Below, in pieces: positions 35,672-43,066 of a stretch of DNA of 64,000 bases. Position numbers and translations under genes: made by a program. Under the pieces are notes generated by a model. The model was not told the DNA's origin, searched no databases, and worked only from the letters and a program-made list of their open reading frames with translations. Within the stretch, counting starts at the first letter, position 1, and each line of letters begins with the position of its first letter. Origin of the DNA: Gammaproteobacteria bacterium (lineage in GTDB: Bacteria; Pseudomonadota; Gammaproteobacteria; Pseudomonadales; Pseudohongiellaceae). The stretch covers positions 372,001 through 436,000 of the forward strand of contig JAUXNX010000012.1 of the NCBI GenBank assembly GCA_030682575.1, in the 5' to 3' direction.

Positions 35672-37900
35672 TTACGGGGTCATCACAAGAAAATCTCCAG
35701 TACTCGTGAGCTGATTGGCGGCATCCAGCGCCAATGCCCTGAAGTGTACTTTGCTCCCCGGAGCCTGATTTTTCAGCACTGCCCGGTGAGACGTTGACAG
35801 AACGGTAATGTGTGAGGTGCTGAAGCCGTATTCGCTGGTGGCGCCGTATTGCACCATGCTTTGAGCGGGCTTGTCTGTGCTCCAGGTAACCTCCAATTCA
35901 CCCACGCCCACCACACGACTCGACACAGAGGCGATTTTTGGCGCCTTGTCAGTCGTCAGTACAATGTGCTCCAGAGCAGAACCGAGGTTGTTATGGGAAG
36001 TGCCAGCAAACAGTGGGTACTGGAGGGCAAGTGAACTCGTGTAGAACACAGTGCCATTGCGAGCATATCTGACTTTGCCAGCAACGATACTGATGCTGAA
36101 GCGATCACCTTTCTGAAAGCGAATGTCGGCACGATAGACTCCCTTCTCCCGCACTTCCGCTATACCCTGCTGGAAGCTCAGCGCATACAGCAGCGCCTTC
36201 GCGTTCGGTACCGATTGGGTTCTTGTGAAGCCGACATACATCAATGGCACAGTGGAATCAACGGTGAACTCCAGAGTGGCATTGCCGCTGGCAACCCGCT
36301 GCAGGGACACCGCTCCAGCGTCCGCACATCCTTCACAGCCTGATGTCTTGACGATGCGCTTCGACGACACCGTCACGTTGCGGGTGGCCTGCCAGACAGT
36401 CGCACCGGGCAGCACTTCGCTGGTTGCAATCAGTGCAAGTTCAGTCGCCGTGATTGGCGACACCGGTGTCGACTGGGGCTCCAGCGCAGGAGTTTGCGGC
36501 GGAGCGGACGGGGTTGTCACTCCCGTCAGCAAATGCTCAGGAACCTGCACGATGAACGCATCGAGGCGCGATCCACCCAGATTGCTGGTCCACAGGAAAT
36601 AGCGCCCTGTTATATCCAGATTCCCCTTGGCATAGCGTGCATACTCATCGTCCCCACCTGAGGCGGACAGATTGGTCATGACAGGAGCGACCACCAGTGT
36701 TGATTCGGAGCCATCCAGGTTAAAGCAGAAAATCTCATTGGCGTGAGTGCCGGCGTTTTTATTGACGCTACTGCCACACGCATACTGCTGCTGGGCAGCA
36801 ACACCCGCTTTCGCATTGGTGTGCGAGACATGATCCGGTGCCGCGATGTTCCAGTTCGTGTTGTGATAGACCTTTTTGCCAGTCTGTGCAGGCTGGTTGA
36901 AGTCCCAAAGCTTCCAGGTATTGGCGTCATTCGCCCAGTTGTCTGCCGCGATCATGTATCCATGGCCCAGATCGGAATGTCCTGCTGCACCATCCCTGTC
37001 CCGCAAAACCCTCTGCACTCCAGTACGCAGGTTGACGATCAAATTGTCTTCTCCGTTAATACCGTCAAGATTGGCCTTGATGACCAACCATTCACCACTG
37101 CGATCGACCTGACATTCATCAAATTCCACAGTGATTGGAAAGAAGTGATAGCGCCCGATGTCTTCCTCGTAGGCCATGCAACCCAGATTGCGATAACCTG
37201 CTGCATCACGCACTGTCCCCGAATGCACACGGTCGTTGTCGCTGGAATGGATCTGTCTCACCATGTGACCCGCGCCCAGCTTCTGCGTGATGTCCGCCAC
37301 CGTCTGCATGTGTCCTGTGATGACATCGAAGCGCACGATACGAGGGCCATCATTGAGATAGAGCTTGGTGGGCAGCGTGGCGCTGAAGTACCAACCCTCA
37401 CCGGTAGCCCAGCTCAATGGATGCTCCTTCGGAAACAGAGGCCCAAGATTGGTCAATGCGCCGTTGCTTTTATTGAGTTCAAACAGCACAGGCCCAACCC
37501 CGCCACGACTGCGGTCAAGCCCCATGAAAATCAGCATGGACTCCATACCGACATGATTGTTCATGTTGCGCCAGTACGAATAGCCTGCGTAGTTCACACA
37601 ATCCTTGCCACCGCAGTCAGTGCCATTGGTCAACCTGATGGCCTGGGTATTGTAAGGTGAGGGAAAAGTGAAAAGGCCACGCTGCGGCATGAAGCTCTGA
37701 ATCTGACTGACGTTCAATGCCGGTCGACTGACAGCGGTATCAGGATTTTCGATGAATCCGCCAGGTGCTTGAGCGAGAGCGAGAGGAGAGGTCAATATAA
37801 AGGCCAACACCAACAATTCGGGAAACAGTGAGCCCAGTGAAACTTTGCGCTGACGGGAATTTACAGGTTCATCATCGAATGGAATTTCCATACTTTGCAT
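35672..37900 (-). CDS. Secreted beta-propeller protein with lectin-like and fibronectin-like domains, copy 2
   Basis: 742 residues from the ATG at 37900 with AGGAG nine bases upstream. A longer N-terminus precedes a hydrophobic export segment (LFPELLVLAFILTSPLALAQ). The propeller and the beta-rich domain are strongly similar to copy 1, including WATGEGWYFSAT, AAGHSDLGHGYMIAADNW, SNLGGSRLDAF and the cysteine pair in GCEGCADAG. A C-terminal extension of about 90 residues absent from copy 1 (VTWSTDKPAQSMVQYGATSE, then KVHFRALALD) looks like a fibronectin type III domain. It was probably formed by tandem duplication. I infer a role on secreted polysaccharide from position only. Confidence 0.72.
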   Translation of the reverse strand: MQSMEIPFDDEPVNSRQRKVSLGSLFPELLVLAFILTSPLALAQAPGGFIENPDTAVSRPALNVSQIQSFMPQRGLFTFPSPYNTQAIRLTNGTDCGGKDCVNYAGYSYWRNMNNHVGMESMLIFMGLDRSRGGVGPVLFELNKSNGALTNLGPLFPKEHPLSWATGEGWYFSATLPTKLYLNDGPRIVRFDVITGHMQTVADITQKLGAGHMVRQIHSSDNDRVHSGTVRDAAGYRNLGCMAYEEDIGRYHFFPITVEFDECQVDRSGEWLVIKANLDGINGEDNLIVNLRTGVQRVLRDRDGAAGHSDLGHGYMIAADNWANDANTWKLWDFNQPAQTGKKVYHNTNWNIAAPDHVSHTNAKAGVAAQQQYACGSSVNKNAGTHANEIFCFNLDGSESTLVVAPVMTNLSASGGDDEYARYAKGNLDITGRYFLWTSNLGGSRLDAFIVQVPEHLLTGVTTPSAPPQTPALEPQSTPVSPITATELALIATSEVLPGATVWQATRNVTVSSKRIVKTSGCEGCADAGAVSLQRVASGNATLEFTVDSTVPLMYVGFTRTQSVPNAKALLYALSFQQGIAEVREKGVYRADIRFQKGDRFSISIVAGKVRYARNGTVFYTSSLALQYPLFAGTSHNNLGSALEHIVLTTDKAPKIASVSSRVVGVGELEVTWSTDKPAQSMVQYGATSEYGFSTSHITVLSTSHRAVLKNQAPGSKVHFRALALDAANQLTSTGDFLVMTP

Positions 37901-37963
37901 ATTTTTTTTCTCCTGCCGATGTTTGATCAGCGTTGTTCTTGTTATCAGTTCCGGAAAATCATG

Positions 37964-37983
37964 TATCAGGTACTTCCCTGATA
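37964..37983. promoter_or_regulatory. Perfect dyad TATCAGG-N6-CCTGATA
   Basis: Seven-base arms pair without mismatch around a six-base centre, in the intergenic region between propeller copy 2 and the RsbT-like gene, 64 bases upstream of the propeller start. Crp/Fnr-type operators have the same arm-N6-arm layout. The best copy of the motif seen repeatedly in this locus. Confidence 0.6.
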
Positions 37984-38026
37984 GCTTTTGTCAGTGAATG
38001 CATTGTCATGATTTTTCTTACTAGGC

Positions 38027-38044
38027 GTGTAACATCCATGTAAC
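38027..38044. promoter_or_regulatory. Direct repeats GTGTAAC-N4-ATGTAAC
   Basis: Second copy of the 11-bp-period TGTAAC pair, 127 bases upstream of propeller copy 2 and about 145 bases upstream of the divergent RsbT-like gene. The nearly equal distance to both propeller starts argues against chance. The orphan OmpR-type winged helix at 41688 is a candidate binder. Confidence 0.5.
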
Positions 38045-38101
38045 AAAAATTCAGCGCTGGAGGAGAGAAATTCAATTGAGTGTTGTGTCACACGGGTGCT
38101 T

Positions 38102-38120
38102 ATTCAGGGTATTACCCGAT
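38102..38120. promoter_or_regulatory. Candidate operator TTCAGG-N6-CCCGAT
   Basis: A TCAGG-N6-CCYGA dyad 70 bases before the RsbT-like start. It contains the 12-mer ATTCAGGGTATT, which also occurs at 6030-6041 ahead of the exopolysaccharide operon. The centre reads GGGTATTACCC, itself a palindrome. Confidence 0.5.
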
Positions 38121-38188
38121 GCTATGTGACGAAAATCCAGAGTAGTATTTTTCTCACGCCATCAAGGTAATTACGAGAGAAGTGGAAA

Positions 38189-38674
38189 ATGAGAGAAGAA
38201 CATGCCGGCTACCTTTCGATAGCGGAAAATAATTTCGTTCCACAACGGAGTATAGAGATAGATGACTCTGACGATGCGACAACCATAAAAATAGCAACCC
38301 CGCTGGATATTGTGGAAACCAGACAGAAAGGGAGAGTCATGGCCCAGGAACTGGGCTGCTCTTCAACACAGGCAACCCTGGTGGCAACAGTCATATCAGA
38401 GCTTGCCAGAAATATAATTCTCTACGCTGGCCATGGAGAGTTGACCCTCCAGAGCATCCACAAGGATTCCCGATCCGGCATCCAGATCATAGCAACTGAC
38501 ACTGGCCCTGGAATACAGAATATTGCCAGGGCAATGATGAACGGTTTCTCCACGTCTGGTGGTCTTGGGCTGGGATTGTCAGGGGTAAAACAGATCGCAG
38601 ACAGCTTTATTATCAGAAGCACTCCCGGTCATGGTGTGCGCGTGGAAGTCATCATGTGGCTTTCAAGAAAATAG
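38189..38674 (+). CDS. RsbT-like serine kinase / anti-sigma-type ATPase
   Basis: 161 residues. After about 30 N-terminal residues the GHKL ATPase fold is easy to follow: the N-box SELARNIILYAGHGELTL, the G1 box ATDTGPGIQNI and the G2 box STSGGLGLGLSGVKQIAD. The order and wording are those of RsbT, the switch kinase of stressosome systems that phosphorylates RsbS/RsbR and then activates the phosphatase RsbU. No RsbS, RsbR or PP2C phosphatase gene is in the window. The next gene encodes a histidine kinase with an RsbU-like N-terminus, which suggests its partner. There is a 167-base gap between them. Confidence 0.85.
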   Translation: MREEHAGYLSIAENNFVPQRSIEIDDSDDATTIKIATPLDIVETRQKGRVMAQELGCSSTQATLVATVISELARNIILYAGHGELTLQSIHKDSRSGIQIIATDTGPGIQNIARAMMNGFSTSGGLGLGLSGVKQIADSFIIRSTPGHGVRVEVIMWLSRK

Positions 38675-38736
38675 AATTATGAATATCAAGTGTACTTGCC
38701 CCCTTCTTATTACATCATCATCACATATTCATCACT

Positions 38737-38758
38737 CTATGTTATGTACCTAACATAG
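38737..38758. promoter_or_regulatory. Perfect inverted repeat CTATGTTA-N6-TAACATAG
   Basis: Eight-base arms around a six-base centre, 84 bases before the start of the histidine kinase gene in a 167-base intergenic region. No T-run follows, so a protein-binding site is more likely than a terminator. It differs from the TCAGG dyads and may be an autoregulatory site for one of the NarL-type regulators or for a Crp/Fnr protein. Confidence 0.5.
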
Positions 38759-38841
38759 TAATGTTCGATAAGGAACAGAAAACCGCTTGTGCCATACCGT
38801 ACTCTCCACTGTGACGATTATTGAAACCCGGAAGAGATCTC

Positions 38842-39771
38842 ATGATGGTGGCACAGACTGAAGTTCCTCGACACAAGATGTATCAGCAGATTCTCAGTTC
38901 ATATCTGGACAACGGCGGAGAGAACGCCTTGGCAGTTGCCTATGAATTCGGGAGGAAGGAGTTACAGGATGGCATAGGACTGTTGGAAGTGGCTGAGGCT
39001 CACCAGCAGGCGCTTGAAATGGCGCTTAGTTCGGCGGGAGATTGTCCTGTCATCCAAAGTGAACTCAACGAAGCCGCCAGTCGCTTCTTCAAGGAAACCT
39101 TGTCCCCTTTTGAAATCTCCAGACTCTGTCATCGCCATAGTAATGAAGCGTTGATCAAGCTCTATGATGTATTCGAAAGCGAAGCCAAGCGTATAGCGCA
39201 TCGACTTCATGACGAGTCTGCACAGATACTGGCAGTGGTCTATCTTGAGCTGGCCGAAATCGCCAAGCATTCCACACATGACACCGCGATACGCATTGGC
39301 ACTGTTGTCGGTCATCTCGACGAGGTGACTTCTCAACTGCGGAGTCTGTCGCATGAGTTACGCCCGATCATCCTGGACCAACTTGGTTTGATGCCGGCAA
39401 TCAGAGCGCTCGTCGACGGTGTCAGAAAGCGCAGTTCACTGGCAATCAATATAAGCGGCGACACCAGAGACAGAATCAATCCAGAGATTGAAACCGTCAT
39501 TTACCGAACCGTGCAGGAGGCGCTCACCAATGTCTCCCGTCATGCCAATGCACGTCACTGCGATATACAAATCTGGCGCGAAGAGGACTATATATTCTGC
39601 ACTGTCAGCGACGACGGCAGCGGCTTCCAGTCCAAGCCCAATGTTGCAGGTTCCTCGCACGGACTTGGTCTGATCGGAATCAAGGAGCGTGTCGGAGCGC
39701 TTGGTGGCACTTTTCAAATTTCTTCGCAATCGAACGTGGGCACAACACTACAGGTGGAAATTCCATTATGA
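38842..39771 (+). CDS. Histidine kinase with RsbU-like N-terminal domain (HisKA_3 type)
   Basis: 309 residues from ATGs at 38842/38845, which have GGAAGAG upstream; a TTG at 38821 is less likely. Residues 10-100 (MYQQILSSYLDNGGENALAV, FGRKELQDGIGLLEVAEAHQ) match the helical RsbU_N domain, the part of RsbU that binds RsbT. The HisKA_3 dimerisation segment RIAHRLHDESAQIL carries the likely phospho-histidine H123. The ATPase has VIYRTVQEALTNVSRHANA, VSDDGSGF and GLGLIGIKERVGALGG. It has no membrane segment or PAS domain. It would phosphorylate the two NarL-type regulators downstream and is coupled to the first by ATGA. Confidence 0.85.
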   Translation: MMVAQTEVPRHKMYQQILSSYLDNGGENALAVAYEFGRKELQDGIGLLEVAEAHQQALEMALSSAGDCPVIQSELNEAASRFFKETLSPFEISRLCHRHSNEALIKLYDVFESEAKRIAHRLHDESAQILAVVYLELAEIAKHSTHDTAIRIGTVVGHLDEVTSQLRSLSHELRPIILDQLGLMPAIRALVDGVRKRSSLAINISGDTRDRINPEIETVIYRTVQEALTNVSRHANARHCDIQIWREEDYIFCTVSDDGSGFQSKPNVAGSSHGLGLIGIKERVGALGGTFQISSQSNVGTTLQVEIPL

Positions 39772-40412
39772 GAATTCAAAAAAGCAAAACCGTTGTAGTG
39801 GCTGATGACCATGTCATGTTCCGGCAGGGACTGATCAGTATGCTTGACGGTGACGAATTTCAAGTGATCGGCGAAGCGGAAGACGGACACGACACCATCC
39901 GCCTGGTTCGCAACCTGACCCCCGATCTGGCCATCCTCGACTTCAGCATGCCGTTGCTCAATGGCATCGATGCAGCGCGCGACATCCAGCGTCGCTCACC
40001 CAACACCCAGGTCGTGCTGCTTACCATGTACGACGACGATGCATGTGTACTGGAAGCGCTCAGAGCAGGTGTGCGCGGCTATGTATTGAAGACACAGACT
40101 ACGGCCGAACTTGTTGTAGCTCTGCGGGAAGTACTCAAAGGGTCTGTCTACCTGAGCCCGGGGATCTCGGACTCGGTAGTCAATATCTATGTCTCGAAGA
40201 ATAACGTCGATTCCGAGGTGCTCAGTGAACGTGAGCGCCAGGTCTTACAGTTGATTGCAGAAGGACACACGACCAAGTCGATCGCTTCCATGCTGTTTGT
40301 CAGTGTCAAGACAGCAGAATCTCATCGGACGCACATCATGCAGCGTCTGGATATTCACAACATCGCGAGCCTGGTTCGTTACGCGATACGTCGCGGCATG
40401 ATCAAGGCCTGA
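39768..40412 (+). CDS. NarL/LuxR-type response regulator 1
   Basis: 214 residues, starting in the ATGA overlap with the kinase gene. The receiver domain has the acidic pair in VVADDH, the phospho-acceptor D58 in LAILDFSMP, the threonine in LLTMYDDD and the lysine in YVLKTQT. The C-terminal LuxR helix-turn-helix reads LSERERQVLQLIAEGHTTKSI and VKTAESHRTHIMQRL. All key residues are present, so it should be an active response regulator for the upstream kinase. Confidence 0.92.
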   Translation: MRIQKSKTVVVADDHVMFRQGLISMLDGDEFQVIGEAEDGHDTIRLVRNLTPDLAILDFSMPLLNGIDAARDIQRRSPNTQVVLLTMYDDDACVLEALRAGVRGYVLKTQTTAELVVALREVLKGSVYLSPGISDSVVNIYVSKNNVDSEVLSERERQVLQLIAEGHTTKSIASMLFVSVKTAESHRTHIMQRLDIHNIASLVRYAIRRGMIKA

Positions 40413-40426
40413 AAGAGGCGCATAGC

Positions 40427-41053
40427 TTGAATATTGTTCTGGCAGATGATCATGCCATGTTTCGCCACTGCGTCCGCAATCTCCTGGAGACCGCCGGCAT
40501 GACGATCGTTGGCGAAGCCTCCGATGGCGCTACAGCTCTGCAACTTGTATGTGATTGTTGCCCGGATGCGATAGTGCTCGATATCAACATGCCCGTGCAC
40601 AACGGCATTGAAGTGGCCAGAAAGCTGCAACAGACCGGCGCATCCACCAAGGTCATCATGCTGACCATGTACGAGGAAGAGAGCAGTTTCCTGGAAGCTT
40701 TCAGGGCCGGCGTCAAAGCCTATGTCCTGAAGACCCAGGCGTCAGCCGATCTGGTGCAGGCTGTGCTGGAGGTGAGCCGTGGTCGGCTGTACCTGAGCCC
40801 GGAAGTCACCGGCACCATGGTGGACGCCTATCTGCGCCAGCAGGACGATGAGGGTGTGCGTCTGTCCTTCCGCGAGCGGCAGATTCTGCAACTGGTGGCA
40901 GAAGGCACCATCACCAGGGAAATCGCGCGTCTGCTGAATCTGTCAGTGAAAGCCGTGGAGTCCCATCGCAGTCAGCTTATGCGAAAACTTGATGCCACCA
41001 ACATTGCCGGCCTTGTCCGTCACGCAATCAAACTGCGTGTCATCAGCCCGTGA
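40427..41053 (+). CDS. NarL/LuxR-type response regulator 2
   Basis: 208 residues from a TTG with AGAGG upstream, 14 bases after regulator 1. It is a paralogue: VLADDH, D52 in IVLDINMP, TMYEEE and YVLKTQA in the receiver, and LSFRERQILQLVAEGTITREI and VKAVESHRSQLMRKL in the DNA-binding domain. The recognition helices differ between the two, so different target sites or heterodimers are possible. Sharing one kinase would give a branched pathway. Confidence 0.92.
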   Translation: MNIVLADDHAMFRHCVRNLLETAGMTIVGEASDGATALQLVCDCCPDAIVLDINMPVHNGIEVARKLQQTGASTKVIMLTMYEEESSFLEAFRAGVKAYVLKTQASADLVQAVLEVSRGRLYLSPEVTGTMVDAYLRQQDDEGVRLSFRERQILQLVAEGTITREIARLLNLSVKAVESHRSQLMRKLDATNIAGLVRHAIKLRVISP

Positions 41054-41065
41054 TTGCAGAAACCC

Positions 41066-41698
41066 ATGCTGTATCGAGCCATCAGAAAATTGACCCCAGT
41101 CGGCATCGACTACCAGAGCGTTGTTTTCTTCCTGCTCGACTTGAAGCAACGCACCTTCCCTCTGTCAGAAGCCAGCAGACCAGTCGCATGCCACATCATC
41201 GATTCGACACAGGATCAATGGTTTCGCATCTTGAGCCTGGCCTACCCTGCGCAACAGTTTCACCTGCGGATGCAGCATGATTGCCAGCAGTGCCACATCG
41301 CCATCGTCGACGGCAACCTGGTGGGCTACGCCTGGGTCACAACTTCGCCATGCCATATCAGTGAGATCAACTTCACTCTGCCGGTAGGACTGGGTCGCCT
41401 GTATATCTACGATTGTTTCGTTGAGAGTGCTTATCGAGGCCAGGGTATCTATCAGTCATTGCTGATGACGATCATTGCTGACTACAGGAAACGACGCTGG
41501 CCGAATCAATACCGCACAGCATGTATCGGCGCGGAACCTGACAACACCGCATCAATACGTGGAATCAAGCGAGCGGGGTTCGAGGAGTTCACGCGGGCGA
41601 GATATGTCCACGTGGGGCAGTTCTCGCGCTGGTATGGAGTCAACAGTCTGATAGCGCACATGAGTGAAAATCGACCAGACCAGGTTGTCAGCGACTGA
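41066..41698 (+). CDS. GNAT-family acetyltransferase in the regulatory island
   Basis: 210 residues from the ATG at 41066; a TTG directly after the previous stop is the alternative. The acetyl-CoA-binding segment is FVESAYRGQGIYQSLLMTII (about residues 120-140), followed by GAEPDNTASIRGIKRAGFEEF, the usual GNAT C-terminal part. The first 80 residues have no clear family. It follows the response regulators by 12 bases and is probably co-transcribed with them. The substrate is unknown. Its end overlaps the end of the convergent winged-helix gene by eleven bases. Confidence 0.75.
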   Translation: MLYRAIRKLTPVGIDYQSVVFFLLDLKQRTFPLSEASRPVACHIIDSTQDQWFRILSLAYPAQQFHLRMQHDCQQCHIAIVDGNLVGYAWVTTSPCHISEINFTLPVGLGRLYIYDCFVESAYRGQGIYQSLLMTIIADYRKRRWPNQYRTACIGAEPDNTASIRGIKRAGFEEFTRARYVHVGQFSRWYGVNSLIAHMSENRPDQVVSD

Positions 41699-42041
41699 TC
41701 CATTCGGGCGAGAAAGCCATCCGGTATCCCACATTGCGAACAGTGATGATGAGATTACCAGCCATCCCCAACTTCTTGCGTAACCTGCCAATATGAACAT
41801 CCACCGTACGGGTCTCCAGAAGACTCACATTGCCGTAGTGCCACACTCGCTCCAGGAGTGTTTCACGGCTGATGACCTTGCCCTTTTCAATCACCAGCGT
41901 CTTCAGCAACAAATATTCGATGTAGGTAAGCTCTACCGGATTGTCCAGAACAGACACCAACCAATGCTTGGTGTGAATGGTAATGATGCCGGCGGATAGT
42001 GTTTCTGCATCGCCTTCAGTTACGTCAGATTGCCAACTCAT
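41688..42041 (-). CDS. Stand-alone OmpR/PhoB-type winged-helix protein
   Basis: 117 residues. The whole protein is a transcriptional-regulator C-terminal domain: VELTYIEYLLLKTLVIEKGK, SRETLLERVWHYGNVSL, TRTVDVHIGRLRKKLG and IITVRNVGYRMAF. A receiver domain is absent and the short N-terminus (about 20 residues) cannot hold one. Upstream reading shows no remnant of a receiver, so this is an orphan DNA-binding protein rather than a fresh truncation. Its start lacks an obvious ribosome binding site. The 11-bp direct repeats at 35645 and 38027 have the spacing expected for such a domain. Confidence 0.82.
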   Translation of the reverse strand: MSWQSDVTEGDAETLSAGIITIHTKHWLVSVLDNPVELTYIEYLLLKTLVIEKGKVISRETLLERVWHYGNVSLLETRTVDVHIGRLRKKLGMAGNLIITVRNVGYRMAFSPEWISR

Positions 42042-42070
42042 GGATTGTCATTGCAGCGCCGGGTTTAAGA

Positions 42071-42121
42071 GCTCCCATGGTATTACCCGGAGACTTTTTG
42101 CATAAGCAGGTAAGTACCCCA
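42071..42121. promoter_or_regulatory. Candidate operators upstream of the winged-helix gene
   Basis: The 150-base gap between the first Crp/Fnr gene and the winged-helix gene holds GCAGG-N6-CCCCA at 42106-42121 and GGTATTACCCGG at 42079-42090, the latter sharing GGTATTACCC with 38108-38117. Both are weaker forms of the TCAGG-N6-CCYGA dyad. They lie 40-80 bases before the winged-helix start. Confidence 0.35.
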
Positions 42122-42191
42122 TTTTGCCGGTGCAGCGGAGTATTGTTGCGACGTGTATCCCGTTATTGACGAAAAAGCTCGAATACCAGCA

Positions 42192-42914
42192 TCAAGCGGT
42201 ACCGAGAAGGGTGGCGAAGCGACGCTGATCTTTCATGATCGCGGCGTAACACGAACATGCAGCGGTTTCGAGAGCTTTACGATCCAATACTGTGATGTCA
42301 CCACGTACATAGTTGATCAGCCCTCTCTCCTGCAGCTTGCCTGCAGCGATACTGACCGCACTGCGCTGGACACCAAGAATTTCCGAGAGGAATTGTTGTG
42401 TCAGGAAAAATTTTTCACTTGGTGAGCGATCATGGGCCATCAGCAACCAGCGTGCGAGACGACTGCTGACTTCATGGAAATGCGTGCAGCCTGCGGCTCT
42501 GTTCAATTGCGTCATCAGCACGAACAGATGGCGCTTCACGACTGCCTGCAGTTGTGAACCGTTTTTCGACAACTCTTCAAATGCACTGACGGTCATGCGT
42601 ACTGCCTGACCCTTGAGTTGGACAACCCCACGCATGGGCGCTTCACGGATACCAAGTATCTTGGTAGCACCGAGCATGCCTTCGCTGCCGATCATGGCCA
42701 GTTCGAGTGGTGCCTGATCATCAATACTGACAACGAGAGAGATCAATCCGCTGAGAGGGAAATAGACATGGCGTGGGATCTGATTGTATTCGCAAAGAAT
42801 ATCGCCAGCGGCAAGCTCTACCGTTTCACTGTTGGCTGCTACCAGTAGTTGTTCTTCAAGAGGGAGAGCCTTCAGCAACCGATTGACTGGAGAGGTGGGG
42901 CGTCTGATTCGCAT
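42192..42914 (-). CDS. Crp/Fnr-family transcription regulator A
   Basis: 240 residues from the ATG at 42914, which has AGGA eight bases upstream; the frame also opens at a TTG 15 bases earlier. A cyclic-nucleotide-binding-like barrel (AAGDILCEYNQIPRHVYFPL, MIGSEGMLGATKILG) is followed by a long helix and a Crp-type helix-turn-helix (LTQQFLSEILGVQRSAVSIA, then GLINYVRGDITVLDRKAL). The residues that hold cAMP in CRP and the cysteines of FNR are not apparent, so the signal is unknown. It is a paralogue of the gene at 43067. Confidence 0.87.
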   Translation of the reverse strand: MRIRRPTSPVNRLLKALPLEEQLLVAANSETVELAAGDILCEYNQIPRHVYFPLSGLISLVVSIDDQAPLELAMIGSEGMLGATKILGIREAPMRGVVQLKGQAVRMTVSAFEELSKNGSQLQAVVKRHLFVLMTQLNRAAGCTHFHEVSSRLARWLLMAHDRSPSEKFFLTQQFLSEILGVQRSAVSIAAGKLQERGLINYVRGDITVLDRKALETAACSCYAAIMKDQRRFATLLGTA

Positions 42915-43066
42915 TAGTGCGTCCTGCAACCACAGCGCGCCGTTCGCTGGCGCGGGTTTTTACGCTGTAATTTCTTAACCGCACATTAGTATGCCCAAGT
43001 CCCCCCTGTCTGTCTGTTCGACACCATATATATAGATGAATTCTCTACCTGGACCTTGCTCCATGG

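Noticed and set aside
42936-42954. Hairpin CGCGCC/GGCGCG followed by five T on the forward strand
   Set aside because: It is oriented to stop forward transcription but no forward gene precedes it closely, and it lies in the 5' region of a reverse-strand gene. Not called as a terminator.
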